DNA of 64,000 bases. Source: Trichosporon coremiiforme (taxonomy: Eukaryota > Basidiomycota > Tremellomycetes > Trichosporonales > Trichosporonaceae). Shown here one piece after another: positions 1 to 10,739 of the stretch. The position numbers and the translations under genes were made by a program. Within the stretch, counting starts at the first letter, position 1. The number at the start of each line of letters is the position of its first letter. The DNA lies in contig BCJJ01000021.1 of assembly GCA_039545355.1 (NCBI GenBank), forward strand, positions 248,001 through 312,000, given 5' to 3'. Under the pieces are notes generated by a model. That model saw nothing but the letters and a program-made list of their open reading frames with translations. It did not search any database and was not told where the DNA came from.

Positions 1-224
1 TACCGGCCTCGGGCATGACTTGGGAAGTCGATCGCCTTACCACCAGAGCGTCGTTCCAGTCGAAGCAATGGAACAGCGAAGAATCTCTCAACTACCACGT
101 CATCGTTTTCAAGGGCGCTGGAACTCTCAATCTGAACGGTGTCAACTTTTACTATGAGCGGAACTGGTCAGCCCAATACTCACAGAGGGATGGCAAGGTG
201 GTCTTCGAAGACAGAGGGGTTTAG
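1..224 (+). CDS. C-terminal end of an unrecognised protein (partial at window edge)
   Basis: The reading frame is open from the left window edge (no stop at positions 3-14) to a TAG at 222-224, so this is most simply the last exon of a gene that begins outside the window. The first ATG in frame is at 15. The visible part is about 70 residues, mixed and aromatic-rich (FYYERNWSAQYSQRDGKVVF), with no membrane segment and no family I recognise. A complete 69-aa gene starting at 15 cannot be excluded. Confidence 0.4.
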   Translation, partial: PASGMTWEVDRLTTRASFQSKQWNSEESLNYHVIVFKGAGTLNLNGVNFYYERNWSAQYSQRDGKVVFEDRGV

Positions 225-562
225 GTTGCATGCATCATTCCATATTGGTACTCTTCATGCCTCATACGTACAGCGGTCCTGAATGGTAGTTTCCTCAGCG
301 CTGGTTCCGCACCCACTCGTGAAGCGGACGGTAAGGGCACACAACGGGCCGCGCCATATTGCTCCACTCACGCGCGGGACCCACGAGGCGCAGCTGTCAT
401 CCAGAGGGGCGCAGACGCTGCGTCTGGTCCCGCTTCCCACTGGTCCACTGTTGCGCCGTGCCACCTTCGTCCTCAGGCTTCATCTTCGCATACATCGGCT
501 CTGTACTTGCCATTCGTCGCCGATACGTATTCCATCCTGTCGAGTGCAGCTCAACCTGCGAC
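225..562. other. Short intergenic stretch
   Basis: Holds the 3' side of the left-edge gene and the upstream region of the F-box-like array. Overlapping ORFs on both strands are low-complexity and look like chance frames in GC-rich DNA. No RNA gene or repeat seen. Confidence 0.4.
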
Positions 563-874
563 ATGGCCGTGGTCATTGACTACGTCTACTTTCCCCACGT
601 CTTTGAGCTTGTGCCGGAGTACTGCGACAGACGAACACAGAACGCCCTCCGCGATGTTTCATCTTCTACCAAGACTCAAGTCGACTGACTGCGATGCCGC
701 TACTTCGAGCTTTTCCTGGATGAGATTATCCTCAGGATTCATGGGCTGTGGGCTTACACCACCAAGCATTCTGAAGGACAATGGGGCCCCGCGATCGAGG
801 ATGCAGTGGTGCCTGAACGCGGTCACCCTTGTCGCGTCACACCTTTGTTGACTTTCGACTTCATCGTGAACGCC
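563..874 (+). pseudogene. Truncated F-box-like copy, directly upstream of and in frame with the intact copy
   Basis: The ATG at 563 opens a 41-codon frame whose start (MAVVIDYVYFPHVFELV) matches the N terminus of the intact protein at 875 (MATLDYGSFPHIFADVI), including the IDY/LDY-x-x-FPH block and the following TQN-LR-SS positions. A TGA at 686-688 interrupts it. The same frame then continues without another stop up to the ATG of the next gene, and just after the TGA encodes CRYFELFLDE, aligning with CRYLLVVHES of the intact copy. So this is a tandem duplicate inactivated by a nonsense codon and shortened. Read-through would join it to the downstream gene. Family naming is inference; the homology between copies is visible directly. 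Confidence 0.6.
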
Positions 875-1813
875 ATGGCGACACTCGACTACGGCAGCTT
901 CCCGCACATCTTCGCAGACGTGATCAAGCACTGCGATCTCCATACGCAGAACCGGCTTCGACTGCTGTCTTCCTCGGCCAAGCATGTCGTCGACCGCCAG
1001 CACTGCCGCTACCTCCTCGTTGTACACGAGAGCGACTGCCTTCAGCTCTTCGGACTGCATGGCCGAGATGAGATTGCGATTGCACCGTTCTTTAAGCTGC
1101 CCTTTCTGCAGAGGTGGAAGGGAAAACTTCCGACTTTGACAGAGGAGCCGACCGACGAGACAAAAACACTCGAATTTGCGATGCGGAATACACGTTTCGT
1201 CGGTCTCCACGCTGCCCACGTCGAAGCGCTGAGCTTGGACCACAGCGCAACGCTCAGCAGCGCTAGCAGCAGCGACCGTACCAGCAGCGATGAGAGCGGT
1301 AGCGATGAGCACGGTAACGACCCAGAGCCCACGATACTCGACCCGCCGCCGCCCCTCCAGCTCCTGCACTACGACACCTGCATCAAGCTGACGCACGTTG
1401 TCTCGGCACTGCCTGACAACCAGCTTCGGCACTCTATCCGCCTTCCGCCCGTGAACGAGCTGCAGGTCGACGTCTTCAACCATCTCGGCAAAACATGCGC
1501 CTGTGACCCCCGGTATCACGTCGTGCACTCCGCGAGCAAGCTGCAGATCGCCGGCATCATGAACACGTCCTCGTTCTGCAGCTTCGCCGTCACCGTGCTC
1601 ACGCCCGATGTCCGAGAACTCGATATCGTCGTGGACGACCTCGAAGGCGCTGGCGCGTATATCGATGCGATCTGCGGACGGCCCGTCAACCCCAAGCTTA
1701 AGGTCACCGTGTACTGCGCTGCAAACCGAAGCTTTTATCCGGACTGGCGGGACTATCGGAGTCGGTGGACGGAGGAGCTCGATGTCCCAGTCGACATTCA
1801 GTTCGAGGTTTAG
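875..1813 (+). CDS. F-box-like hypothetical protein, intact copy of a local family
   Basis: A single-exon frame of 312 aa from the ATG at 875. This start is preferred because it aligns with the ATG of the three neighbouring copies. The first ~45 residues carry the shared motif (LDYGSFPHIF..HC...TQN.LR.LSS...VVD), which looks like a short helical F-box-type module of the kind expanded in Trichosporonales. Residues ~120-150 are a Ser/Asp/Glu-rich linker, and the rest is a mixed alpha/beta region without signal peptide or membrane segment. If the module is a true F-box the protein would link Skp1 to a substrate, but no substrate-binding repeat is recognisable. The same N-terminal motif recurs around residue 393 of the large protein at 34212-36446. 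Confidence 0.65.
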   Translation: MATLDYGSFPHIFADVIKHCDLHTQNRLRLLSSSAKHVVDRQHCRYLLVVHESDCLQLFGLHGRDEIAIAPFFKLPFLQRWKGKLPTLTEEPTDETKTLEFAMRNTRFVGLHAAHVEALSLDHSATLSSASSSDRTSSDESGSDEHGNDPEPTILDPPPPLQLLHYDTCIKLTHVVSALPDNQLRHSIRLPPVNELQVDVFNHLGKTCACDPRYHVVHSASKLQIAGIMNTSSFCSFAVTVLTPDVRELDIVVDDLEGAGAYIDAICGRPVNPKLKVTVYCAANRSFYPDWRDYRSRWTEELDVPVDIQFEV

Positions 1814-2061
1814 GCGTCGCTTCGATATTGTTGCTCTATGCAGCTTGCCGATAACTGTGGTGCTCATCGCAGAATGCGTGCGGAATGGCAGGATCGTGGT
1901 AGACGTCATATCGATACGCCCCACGCCGCAAGGAATCACCGCGTGCTGTGCCTGCTTCCGCTCCATCGAGGTCGATAGACACTGAACTGGCCACACTCAC
2001 GTCTCTTCTGACATTCCAATCCGCTCTTCCCTTCCTAGCAGCCTTGTCTCGACGCTCTACC

Positions 2062-2524
2062 ATGACAGTCACCATCGACTATCATAGCTTCCCTCATATC
2101 TTCGGCCTGGTGATCACGCACTGCGACTTCGACACGCAGAATACCCTACGCCTGCCCTCCTCCAACGTCAAGGTGGATGTTGGCCGGGTCCAATGTCATC
2201 ATCTTTCCGCTTATTACCTGCAACGACCGCTGGACACTGATCCGCTGTTGGTGAGATCTCTCCGAGGGCGACTGCCGAGCGGCATCCGCGCCCCCTTTCC
2301 TCACAACTTGGGATGGTAAACTTCCAACTTCAGCGTCGTTCAACGGAGCGTTAGCATTCGCGTTAGACAATACGAGCTACATTCTCATCGTCGACGAGAA
2401 AATCTTGCAAATGTATCGCGATGCGAGTAGGAAAGTCGCAAAGCCGAGCGCCGATCGAGTGATTGGGACACCACGATTCCTCGAGCGTTTGGAAAAGCTG
2501 GGATCTATGCGTTCAGGCAGATAG
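2062..2524 (+). pseudogene. Frameshifted F-box-like copy
   Basis: The ATG at 2062 starts MTVTIDYHSFPHIFGLVI, the same N-terminal motif as the intact copy at 875. The frame stops at 2319. From 2309 the next frame carries the continuation WDGKLPTSASFNGALAFALD, aligning with WKGKLPTLTEEPTDETKTLE of the intact copy, and runs to a TAG at 2522-2524. A single frameshift near 2305-2310 therefore splits an otherwise collinear gene, and the C-terminal half is missing. The order N-terminal motif, then WxGKLPT block is conserved, so this is a decayed paralogue, not chance. Confidence 0.65.
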
Positions 2525-2788
2525 CGGGCTGCAAGCTTCAGTGCGAGCTCAGACTCCTCCTCGTTCTCATCCTTCCAACTGGCCGGTCGCTCAGGGATGA
2601 ACATAGCTGGAACAGAGGGGGGATGAAATTGTCGGAACAAAACGATGATGGGACGACATGGAATGGTTGTCAGCCCGCCGTCGTCCTCATCGTGTGGGAG
2701 GGAGATCGCAGTTATGCAGCGACGGCTCTGGAGGCAGTCAATGTCTTCCTTTGTGGACGAGCAGATCAGGGGGAGTTTGCATTGGGTA

Positions 2789-2872
2789 CTATGCATTGGG
2801 TACTGAAGTCGCACTGAGCGCCACCTTGGCTATGACGTGAGGGAAGGTAGCGTAGTCGATCGCCATGACCAT
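2789..2872 (-). pseudogene. N-terminal fragment of a fourth F-box-like copy, inverted
   Basis: On the minus strand an ATG at 2872 (or 2866) opens MVMAIDYATFPHVIAKV, matching the IDY-x-x-FPH start of the other copies. After about 17 residues the similarity stops and the frame ends at 2789. Only the first ~50 bp of homology remain. The copy faces the others and marks the right edge of the array. Confidence 0.5.
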
Positions 2873-3527
2873 TTCAGTAGCAGAGAAGGGCCGGTGCAAC
2901 GACCGCCGGCGAGCGACGGAAAGAAGTGGATGAAGAGCGGAGGGAAGAACGTTGATCGGTGTGGTCGGTGGCGAGGAGAGGTTCGTGGAATGAAAGGTAG
3001 GACGAGTGAGGGAGGGTTGAGCTGCGGTGACCGTGGGGGCGCCCTGGTCAAAGGGAGCGGAGGCAGGCGCGGTGTCTGTCTCAAACAGCGAACGGCAAGT
3101 CTGGAGCCTGCGGTCTCTAGCCCTCAGATGTCGGGCCACACGTACTCGCCCTCCAGAACGGTCATGGGCAAACAGTGCATGCTCGTCCATTCCTTCTTCA
3201 ACTTGCGACACTGAGGGTAAGATACAGAGTTTCCACAGAGTCGTGGATCCTGTTGCGACAAGAGCATCTGAGCTTCCACAGCGGCACGTATAGGTACAAG
3301 TTAGTACGAGTGATGATGGGAAATTGAGGTGGAGTTGCACACTGCGCCTCACACGTTTCGGAGATCCGCAAGTTGCAACGCCATTGTTCCGGGTAAGTGT
3401 TCACTGCAGTTACCGCACTGCGACCACAAGATCCTGTCGTGAGCCAAGTCACTACTTCTCAGTATGTTACTGTATTCTCCCCTTCTACTCCAACGTCTGA
3501 AGACAAAATCCAGATCCCAAATGCATA
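2873..3527. other. Intergenic region between the F-box-like array and CYB2
   Basis: No convincing gene. The left part is purine-rich on the plus strand (GGA-type runs around 2880-3060). The right part is the 3' flank of the minus-strand CYB2 gene. ORFs here are short and unsupported. Confidence 0.4.
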
Positions 3528-5918
3528 TCACAGCTTACTCGTGTCGAGATACTCCGGGCCGAGCTGGTCGAGCGTCGTGACGCCAAGGAGCTTCATGCCG
3601 ATCTCGATCTCCTCCTCGAGGAGCATGCACGCCTTCTCGACACCCTCGGATCCCCACCCGGCAGCGGCGTAGATGAACGGCCGGCCGAGGCCGACCGCGT
3701 TCGCGCCCAGGCACAGCGCCTTGAGCACGTCGGTGCCGCGCCGCACGCCACCGTCCAGGAAGACGCTGAAGCCCTTCTGGCGCAGCACGTGCGGGGCGTG
3801 CTGGTTCACGTCGTAGAGCGTCTTGAGCGGGGGCTGGGCGCTGGGTGTTAGCTTGAGCAGCCGATTACCATAGCTGGCGTGGAGCGAAGAGAGGAAGAGC
3901 AACGGGGGACAGGGAGTGGAAACGCACTAGTCAAGCTGCCGTCCACCGTGGTTCGAGAGAACGACGGCGTCGGCCCCGTACTTCTTCGCGAGAACGACGT
4001 CCTATCCTGTCAGCTAGGCTCGTCAACGCAGCTCACCTCCCAAGCGCCGACACCCTTCACAACGACGGGAAGACCAGGCGCAACACTCTTGATCCAAGCA
4101 ATGTCGCCCCAGGTGATGTTCGGCTCGTGCACACTGCTGTCAGCTAAGTTCAGGTTGGCCAGCTTACATCCACTTGTACGCGCCCGTCTGGCGGGTGAGC
4201 GGCGCGCCGTTCGGTGTCGGGTTCAGCTCGGCGTGAATGCGGCGCTCAGCCTCGCGCTTGCCAAGCTGGACGTCAGTTCAGCAACATGCGACACAAACTC
4301 ACAATCGCAGTGTCGACAGTGATCCAGATAGAGTGCGCGCCAGCCTTGGCGGCCTCGGCGATCTCCTCGGCGGACTTCTTACTGTTATGTTAGCCACACG
4401 AAGCACTTTCCAAAGCTTCATTCTCGACTGCGCCGCGCAAGCACGGGAGAAGAGCAGCACTCACCGGTCTGGCTTCAGGTACACCTGCCAGCCGATCTGC
4501 TGGCCCTCCTTAGCAGCAGCCTTGACCTCTTCGAGGCTGCGGCTCGCATAGTGCGAGAGAACCTGGAAGACGCCCGCCTCGCCAACGCCCTTTGTGACGG
4601 CAACCTCACCCTCGGGGTTACCGAGGCCGTTACGCGCCGTTGGCGAGACGTAGACGGGGATGCTGGACTTGACACCGAGGATCTCAGTCTTCGGGTTCGT
4701 TTCACCGACAGAGCGCATCACGCGCGGGCGGAAGAAGACGCGCGCGAACGCGGCAGCGTTCTCGGCGAGAGCTGGAGTCAGCTACCAGAAGCCTCGCGCA
4801 GCGTGCGAGGGTGACTCACCGCCCTCGCTGTCGGCTCCCGTGGAGTAGTACGCCCAGGCATGGATCGGGATCACATCTTTGGCGTAGCGCTGATGTCAGC
4901 TCTATCGAATGAGAATAGCTCACCTCAAAGTCGTTCAGGGACGAGACGCTGTCGACGCCGAAGAGTGCATCACGGGCAGCCTGTATGCGCGCCTCCTCGG
5001 GCGTCTGCTGGTTCGCAGCCTCGAGAGCTGTCGTTAGCTTTAGCTTTACGACGTTCGTCCCTCAGCAGTGATGAGGAGGTACACACCATTCTCGTCCAGA
5101 CGGCCGATACAGACGGCAACCTCGGCGTATTTCTCCAGCGTGCCCGGAGGGTGAATGCCCTTGTAGAGCCTGGGATTAGCTAGATGAGAGAGCTGGAAGC
5201 TCACTTGGTCACGTCCTTGCCTGCGTTGTCGAGGAGGATCTTGGCGCCGCCGGGCTGGATGGTCAGCTGGACTATTACGTATACATAGCTCGCGAGGACT
5301 TACGTGCGTCTTCAGGAAGTCGGTCAGGCTAGGGTCAGCTTACCGACAACTGGGTCGAAGCATTCTTCGCCACTGAACAGTCGGTCAAGTGTAAAAAGAA
5401 GGATCATGGAGGGCAGCGGGATGCCAAGCGCTTGACGTGTCCTGCTGCGCCCCTGCCGATCACGGAAGCAACCTCATTGACTCTACTCACTCATAGACCT
5501 TTCCGTCGATAGCGACCCAGAGCGAGCTGGCGGACGCGTGCTTCGAGAGCTCCTGCAGGGACACGACGCGGGTCGGGATCGAGTCGGCCTCGGCGCGCTG
5601 GCTGAGAGCGTAGGCAGCGGTTCCGGCCTGGCGTCAGCTCAACTGCTCATTGACAGCTGCACATTGGATATTCAACGGCGGTCCGATCAGATATCCTCTC
5701 GGCCTGCGTCCTTTCCAGGAGAGGGGATACCATGACAGCGAGGAAGGAACGTCGAAACTCACGAGGAAGACGGCGCCAGCAACACCGACGAACGCGCGCC
5801 TGCTTCCCTGTGCTCCGAGTCGAGCCTCGGTCGTGATTGTCCTCTTCGCGGCGGACCTCGAGGCGGCGCGAGCGGCACGCGCGCTTCCGAGCGCAGAGCG
5901 GAGTAGTGGCCTGAACAT
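3528..5918 (-). CDS. CYB2: Flavocytochrome b2, L-lactate:cytochrome c oxidoreductase
   Basis: Oxidises L-lactate to pyruvate and passes electrons through FMN and a b5 haem to cytochrome c in the mitochondrial intermembrane space. I resolve 13 exons: 5763-5918, 5491-5627, 5304-5328, 5205-5254, 5087-5169, 4924-5027, 4820-4889, 4465-4771, 4303-4381, 4168-4265, 4037-4133, 3928-4001 and 3528-3840. They sum to 1593 nt, or 530 aa. The start gives an Arg/Ala-rich mitochondrial presequence (MFRPLLRSALGSARAARAAS) followed by a hydrophobic stretch. The cytochrome-b5 domain shows the haem ligand motif THPGGAKILLDNAGKD, split by an intron. The FMN domain ends with LSNHGGRQLD (active-site His), GGVRRGTDVLKAL and GLGRPFIYA, all typical of alpha-hydroxyacid dehydrogenases. 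Length fits the family. The 25-nt third exon is unusually small. Final residues are DTSKL. Confidence 0.93.
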
Positions 5919-6489
5919 GTTTCCGGTGGTATGTGCAAACTCAACGGTGCCGGAGATAGCGTGATAGCGCCCGCAAACTACCACTCGGCTCCCGAGTGCC
6001 CAGTGATACCCCCAGGCCCCAGTGATTTCGGCCCACTCGGCTGGACCAGTCGCGACTGGAGGAGGGCTCGGCAACTTGTGTCCCTGGTGTGCCGTGTTCC
6101 TGCCGTTCGTGTGCCGCTTTCGGCCATCCCCGCTGGGTACGCCGCCAGGCGTGCCGACGGCGGCATATCGCGGCCCCGCACCCCGTTACATCCGTCCAAC
6201 CACAGCAGGGACGAATAACATCCCGGCCCGGAATGCCGACGGCACGACGCCCACTGTCGCCTAGATCGTCTAATCACGCCCCGGCCGTCGTGTGCGTGCT
6301 CGGTGTGTTATTTGCGCCCACGGAGTGTTATACGCAAGCCACTCATCTGCTCTTTACTCGCTCGCCCACCTTGAAAAGCGCACTAGGATCCAGGTTCTAG
6401 TACTAGAATACATTGCGATGGCGATTATGGTTAGGACTAGGACTACAGAATAGCTGCCGGCTACAGCTAAGGTAGAGCAGAGCACAGGG
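5919..6489. other. Intergenic region: CYB2 upstream and ferric reductase 3' flank
   Basis: Both neighbours are on the minus strand. The region should hold the CYB2 promoter and 5' UTR and the ferric reductase terminator. No gene, RNA or repeat is recognisable. ORFs around 5930-6400 on both strands are compositional. Confidence 0.4.
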
Positions 6490-8417
6490 TTACAGGCAGT
6501 ACACCTCGTCGTGGAAGCCGACGCCGCCGGCACGCACCCGCTGGGCGACGCTGAGGGACGCAACGGCGTTACGTGCCTCGGAGACGAGGCCCTCGGGGCC
6601 GGCAGCAATGACGGCGAGGCCGCCGTGTTTCTCGCCGACCGGAAGAGCTTCGCGCACGAGCTGCGCCACCTCGGGGCGGTACGGCGACACGATCGTGCCC
6701 TTTGGCAATCCGTTCGGCTGCGGGAGCGGATTCGGCGGGGAGGACAGGTAAATGCTGAGCTGCAGGTCGACGCAGAGACGCTCCGCGCTCTCGTGCAGGT
6801 GAACCAACGTCGGCGCCAGCGCCTCGACGAGCGAAAGCTCGCGCACGACCCACGCCGCGCGCACTGCTCGTGGCCCACGCCCCGCCTCAGTCGCGCAAAG
6901 AGCGGCCTCAATGCTTCCCAGCAGGAAGGTCACACCGCTCCCGCCCGCCACTGTTAGGACGGACTCGTACCGGCCCAGGTCCATCTTGAGGCCGCCGTAC
7001 GGCCCATCGATCGTGACATAGACGTGCCGCCCCGGGTGGTCGAGGAGGGACGCGGAACCGTCCTCCTCTGCCGCCAGGAAGGCGATGCGCTTCTCGTAGT
7101 CGTCGCCATACTCGAGCCCTTGGTCTGAGGCCATCTCGTGCAGCCGCCGCGTCCAGTCGCCTGCAGTCTTGGCGTACAGCACGATGCCGCGGGGACTGGA
7201 GGACAAAGCGTTGCGCGGCGCATTCGTGATCGTGAACGGGTGACTCTCGAAGACGCCCGCGCCGCGGAGTATGCGGATGTTGACGTGCTGAGTGGGCAGC
7301 CAGCCCTTGTCGCAGTCGGGGATGTGGATCAGCGTCGTTGAGCTATCGATGGGGACGATCGTAGCGTCCTTGAATCGGTATCGCAGCAGGCGGACGAAGT
7401 GGCTGAGGTCAGTTTCGAAGAAGAGAAACCAACTCACTCGTAGGCGTAGAACGCGACACAGACGTAGACCCACGGCATCGCGTACGTCGTGTGGTAGCAC
7501 ATGGCGACGAAGAAGCCGAGCACGAACGCGATGTGGCTCAGCCAGAAGAGCTGGTAGAACTTGCGCCGTACCGGCTTCAGACTCGTGATCACGACCATGC
7601 ACAGGAAGCCGTAGGAGATTAGACCGCGCTTGACCTTGGCCCTGTGCAGCTCGGGCGAGTCGACCTCAATGAACTGGTTCAGCCACAACGAGCCGTGGAC
7701 CGTTGCTGCGAGCCAGGTCGTGCGGCCCGCCCAGCGGTGGATGAAGTTGTAGTTTTCATACGAGAGCGATGGCAGGAACACGGGCAGAGGGAGCGGGCTC
7801 TTCATCGAGAACAGGAAGACGACGGGGAGCTGCGCGACGGCGAGGAAGCCAGGACGATTCGAATTGTCAGTCAGCTCGGCGCCGACAGTGAAGCATGCGA
7901 TGACGGTGGAAATATACGCGCACACGAGGATGATCTGCCCGATACTCAGCGACAGGTAGCTCCGTCGGCAGCAGTCGCCCGCGCGCTTCCACAGCACAGA
8001 AGGCGCCGGGATCGTCCATAGCGTGAGGCTCTGCCAGATCGCCTGCCCGAGGCGAACGACCTTGGCTCCAAGATTATTACGCCCGATCCGCGGCGGGGGC
8101 GCATCGCGTTCCACCTGCTCTGGCGCGCGGTCCTTCAGGCTTTCCCGGATCGAGAGGCCCTTGTACAGCGTCCCGTTGCGCCAGGCGTGGACTACCCAGG
8201 GAATCGAGGCGACAGTCGAGAACGCGAGGACGGAGCACCAGATGATCGTGAATTTGCGCTGCCATTGCGGGTCGATCTCGTACGAACTGGCGTCAGAAAT
8301 GTGGGCAGGCGGTCGGCTCACTTGTATATCTGCGGTCAGTGAATGCCTCCACCGGCTACCTATACTCACTTGGAACTCCTGCGGAATCTCAGGCAGCTGC
8401 CTGCGGAGGAGCGACAT
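6490..8417 (-). CDS. Ferric reductase / NADPH-oxidase-like transmembrane reductase (FRE family)
   Basis: A plasma-membrane or vacuolar metalloreductase that moves electrons from NADPH via FAD and two haems to ferric or cupric ions. Four exons are proposed: 8370-8417, 8322-8329 (8 nt), 7438-8286 and 6490-7402. The sum is 1818 nt, 605 aa. An N-terminal membrane segment lies at about residues 32-54. The ferric-reductase membrane domain carries two His pairs with H-x13-H spacing, near residues 200/214 (HRWAGRTTWLAATVH) and 267/281 (HIAFVLGFFVAMCYH), the classic bis-haem arrangement. HPFTIT at ~352 is the FAD-binding motif and GPYGG at ~435 belongs to the NAD(P)-binding region. The microexon joins as EFQ-IYN-SYEIDP; the two flanking introns (40 and 35 nt) together are 75 nt and open in frame, so unspliced reading would add 25 residues. 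Substrate metal unknown. Confidence 0.88.
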
Positions 8418-9425
8418 GGCGGGTACAGATTCGCACCGCCGTCTTCAGACGAGGTGATCAAGATGCTGTTGCGAGATGAAGTGTGCGATGTGAAAGCATG
8501 ACTACGTTGTCTCGCAAAGCTAGCGTCGGCGGTGACCAGCAGCAGATAGCCCTCTTTGTGTGGTTGGCCCGACATTGCGCGACGCTGCTCAAACTCTACT
8601 GGCCGAGGCCCTGAGCATATGTGGGTGGGTCGGATAGACATTCCCGCTTAATGCCGCACGATCGCGGAATGCTGAGCCATTTTCGGCCTGCTCCTCCCGA
8701 TCATTTTTTACGAGACCTCCACTCACTTTTCAGGTTCCCTGAGGATCTAATGTCGCTGCAATACGAGGTCACCACAGCACCGCGTTGGTTCTACTGAGCA
8801 GTCACAACGGATTCTCACATTCGTGACCTAAGCATCTTCAAGCAACAGAATATGGCTGAAGCGTGACAGGGTGAGGAGACGTCCTATTGAGAGCGGTCCT
8901 TCCGAAGTCGTTCCTTAATAGACTTCAGCACAAGTCTTAATCACCTGTCTTCGGCTCGTGTGCGACTAGTGCTGAGCTCACCTGACATACGCCACCTCCC
9001 CCCAGTTTTGAGAGGGGCTGAAAACCAGGTGCGAGGGGAAAAGAATAATGTCAGACAATGGGACGCGCGCCTCGAAGCTTCTGTTGGTGGAAAACCGCAC
9101 CAGCACCCGGTCTTCTGCGCAAATGCCATCATCCTCCACTCTTGACTGCGAATGGATGTTGCGGCGCCGGAGTTACAACGGGTCTTGCATTATGATGGAC
9201 AACATTGATTCCCTCCAGTTTTGGTGTCTTGAAAGTAAGAAGCTTGACCTGCTGGCCAAGCATCTGAGTGTTAGTTCAAAGACCTTCAAATCGCAGCTGC
9301 AGGCGCAGCCTGTACAACGAACCAGTTCCTTTTTGGTCCGTACCGGCTGGATAGTCAACTCGGCGGCTTCAGCTCCAGCCTCTCATCGTTTCCCCGCCTC
9401 ACCTCCTTCAACGACCGCCAGGTGC
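8418..9425. other. Intergenic region upstream of the ferric reductase gene
   Basis: Less GC-rich than the coding blocks and probably the ferric reductase promoter. A plus-strand frame at 9048-9578 is open but reads as unstructured, runs antisense to a better minus-strand candidate, and shows no family motif. No GATA-cluster or other named iron-response element could be assigned with confidence. Confidence 0.35.
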
Positions 9426-10538
9426 TTAGGACTCAGCATGGTCATCATCGTCCGCTTGATCGAATTCGTCATCATCGTCGTCATCTTCGGCGTCGGAGTC
9501 GGACTCCGTCGTGTGGCCAGCCGTCGCAGCGCCTGTCGACTGAATCGCGGGAGGCGCCGTTGCATGAGCAGCGAGTAGGAATGCATGGCCATTCATGGGG
9601 TTGAACGGCGCGGCGGCGAGGAACGCAGCGAGGACGGGCGAGAAGACCGACATGGCCGAGGGCGGCTGGGGCACGGTCTGGAAGGGCAGGCTGATATACT
9701 TGCCAACGATGGTGGGGAGTGCGGCGCTGGTGGCTCCATTGGCAAAGTGCGCGGGGTTTGGGTCGTTGTACGCGTACAACCCGACCAGGTCTGTGATCGC
9801 CACGATTTACTGCCGGCCCCACTCCCACGAACCTCGTCACTGCAGGGCGCGGCGGGAACGGTGTGCATCAGGTCCCCGATGTAGGGCTGCAGCTTCAGGG
9901 CCTGCATGTAGCGCGCCGCGAAGCCGCCCACAGTGTGGCGAGGACACTCCCCGCCCCCTAACTCAACCATGCGTGTGCACAGCAGGTGCATCTCGACCGC
10001 GTCGCCGAGGTTCAAGTTACCGGCTAATTTCAGCGCGATCAGCTCGCGGACCCGGATCACTATCGCGCGCATTTGCGTCTCGTCTGGGTGCTCGACATAG
10101 ATTGCTGCGAAGGCGATCTCTCGGCCGGTGGCGGTGCTCGGCGGTGCTCATAATGGCGAAGCCTTGGTGTCAGCTGTTACTGGATGGAAAGAAAGCTTAC
10201 CAGAGGTGATGGGAAGCAGAATGCCGCGAAGCGACGAGGCGCAAGTCGGGATGGGTGAAAAAGAGAGAGAAGAAAGGGGACAATAGTGCAGGCGGAGCGG
10301 ACAGGGTGCTGCGCTGGCACTCGCACTCGCTGCACCGCGAGCGTCAGCATCCGCAGACTTGTCCATCACGTATAGCGCCGTTCTCTCGCCTCCGCAGACG
10401 GCGTCGCGTGGTGATGCACCCAACCTCGACAGGGGGCAATCTCCACCGATCCCGGCGGGCCAACAAGCTTCCTAGACCTTCTCTTCCAAACGCATGCACC
10501 ATGCGAACGTAGTCTCGACCATACTCGATGTAACTCAT
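9426..10538 (-). CDS. Unrecognised multi-exon protein with acidic C-terminal tail (model tentative)
   Basis: Two exons look real. The last (9426 to about 9809) encodes a region with LVGLYAYNDPNPAHF and ends in an Asp/Glu tail (DAEDDDDDDEFDQADDDD). The one before (about 9848-10130) encodes a helical region, TGREIAFAAIYVEHPDETQ onward. They join through a proposed 38-nt intron with a GTGGGA donor, giving SDEV-HLVGLY. Upstream, an ATG at 10538 opens MSYIEYGRDYVRMVHAFG followed by donor-like sequence, and an intron with CTGAC and GTAAGC lies around 10150-10195. Exon boundaries upstream of 10130 are uncertain. I do not recognise the family. The acidic tail suggests a nuclear or chaperone-type partner, which is only a guess. 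Confidence 0.35.
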
Positions 10539-10739
10539 CGTCGATGGGCCAGGAAAACGGCGAAATTCGCTAAATTCGAGAGCCTGCCACTCGTATGATC
10601 CACTGCCCAGTGCAATATTAAGCTGCTGTTTGCTCCGTGGGCAATCTCGATAATCCGAGCTTTCAGAAGGCTCTAGCCTTCAGTTTGAAGATGAACGCCT
10701 GCAGGTTGGCGGGTTGTCGGGTGAGCTGAAGCAGTACCG

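Noticed and set aside
659..1996. Minus-strand frame of 445 codons antisense to the F-box-like gene
   Set aside because: It spans both the intact copy and its flanks; no domain. The four-copy motif on the other reading supports the plus-strand gene.
9048..9578. Plus-strand frame of 176 codons
   Set aside because: Unstructured and basic, partly antisense to the better-supported acidic-tail exon on the minus strand.
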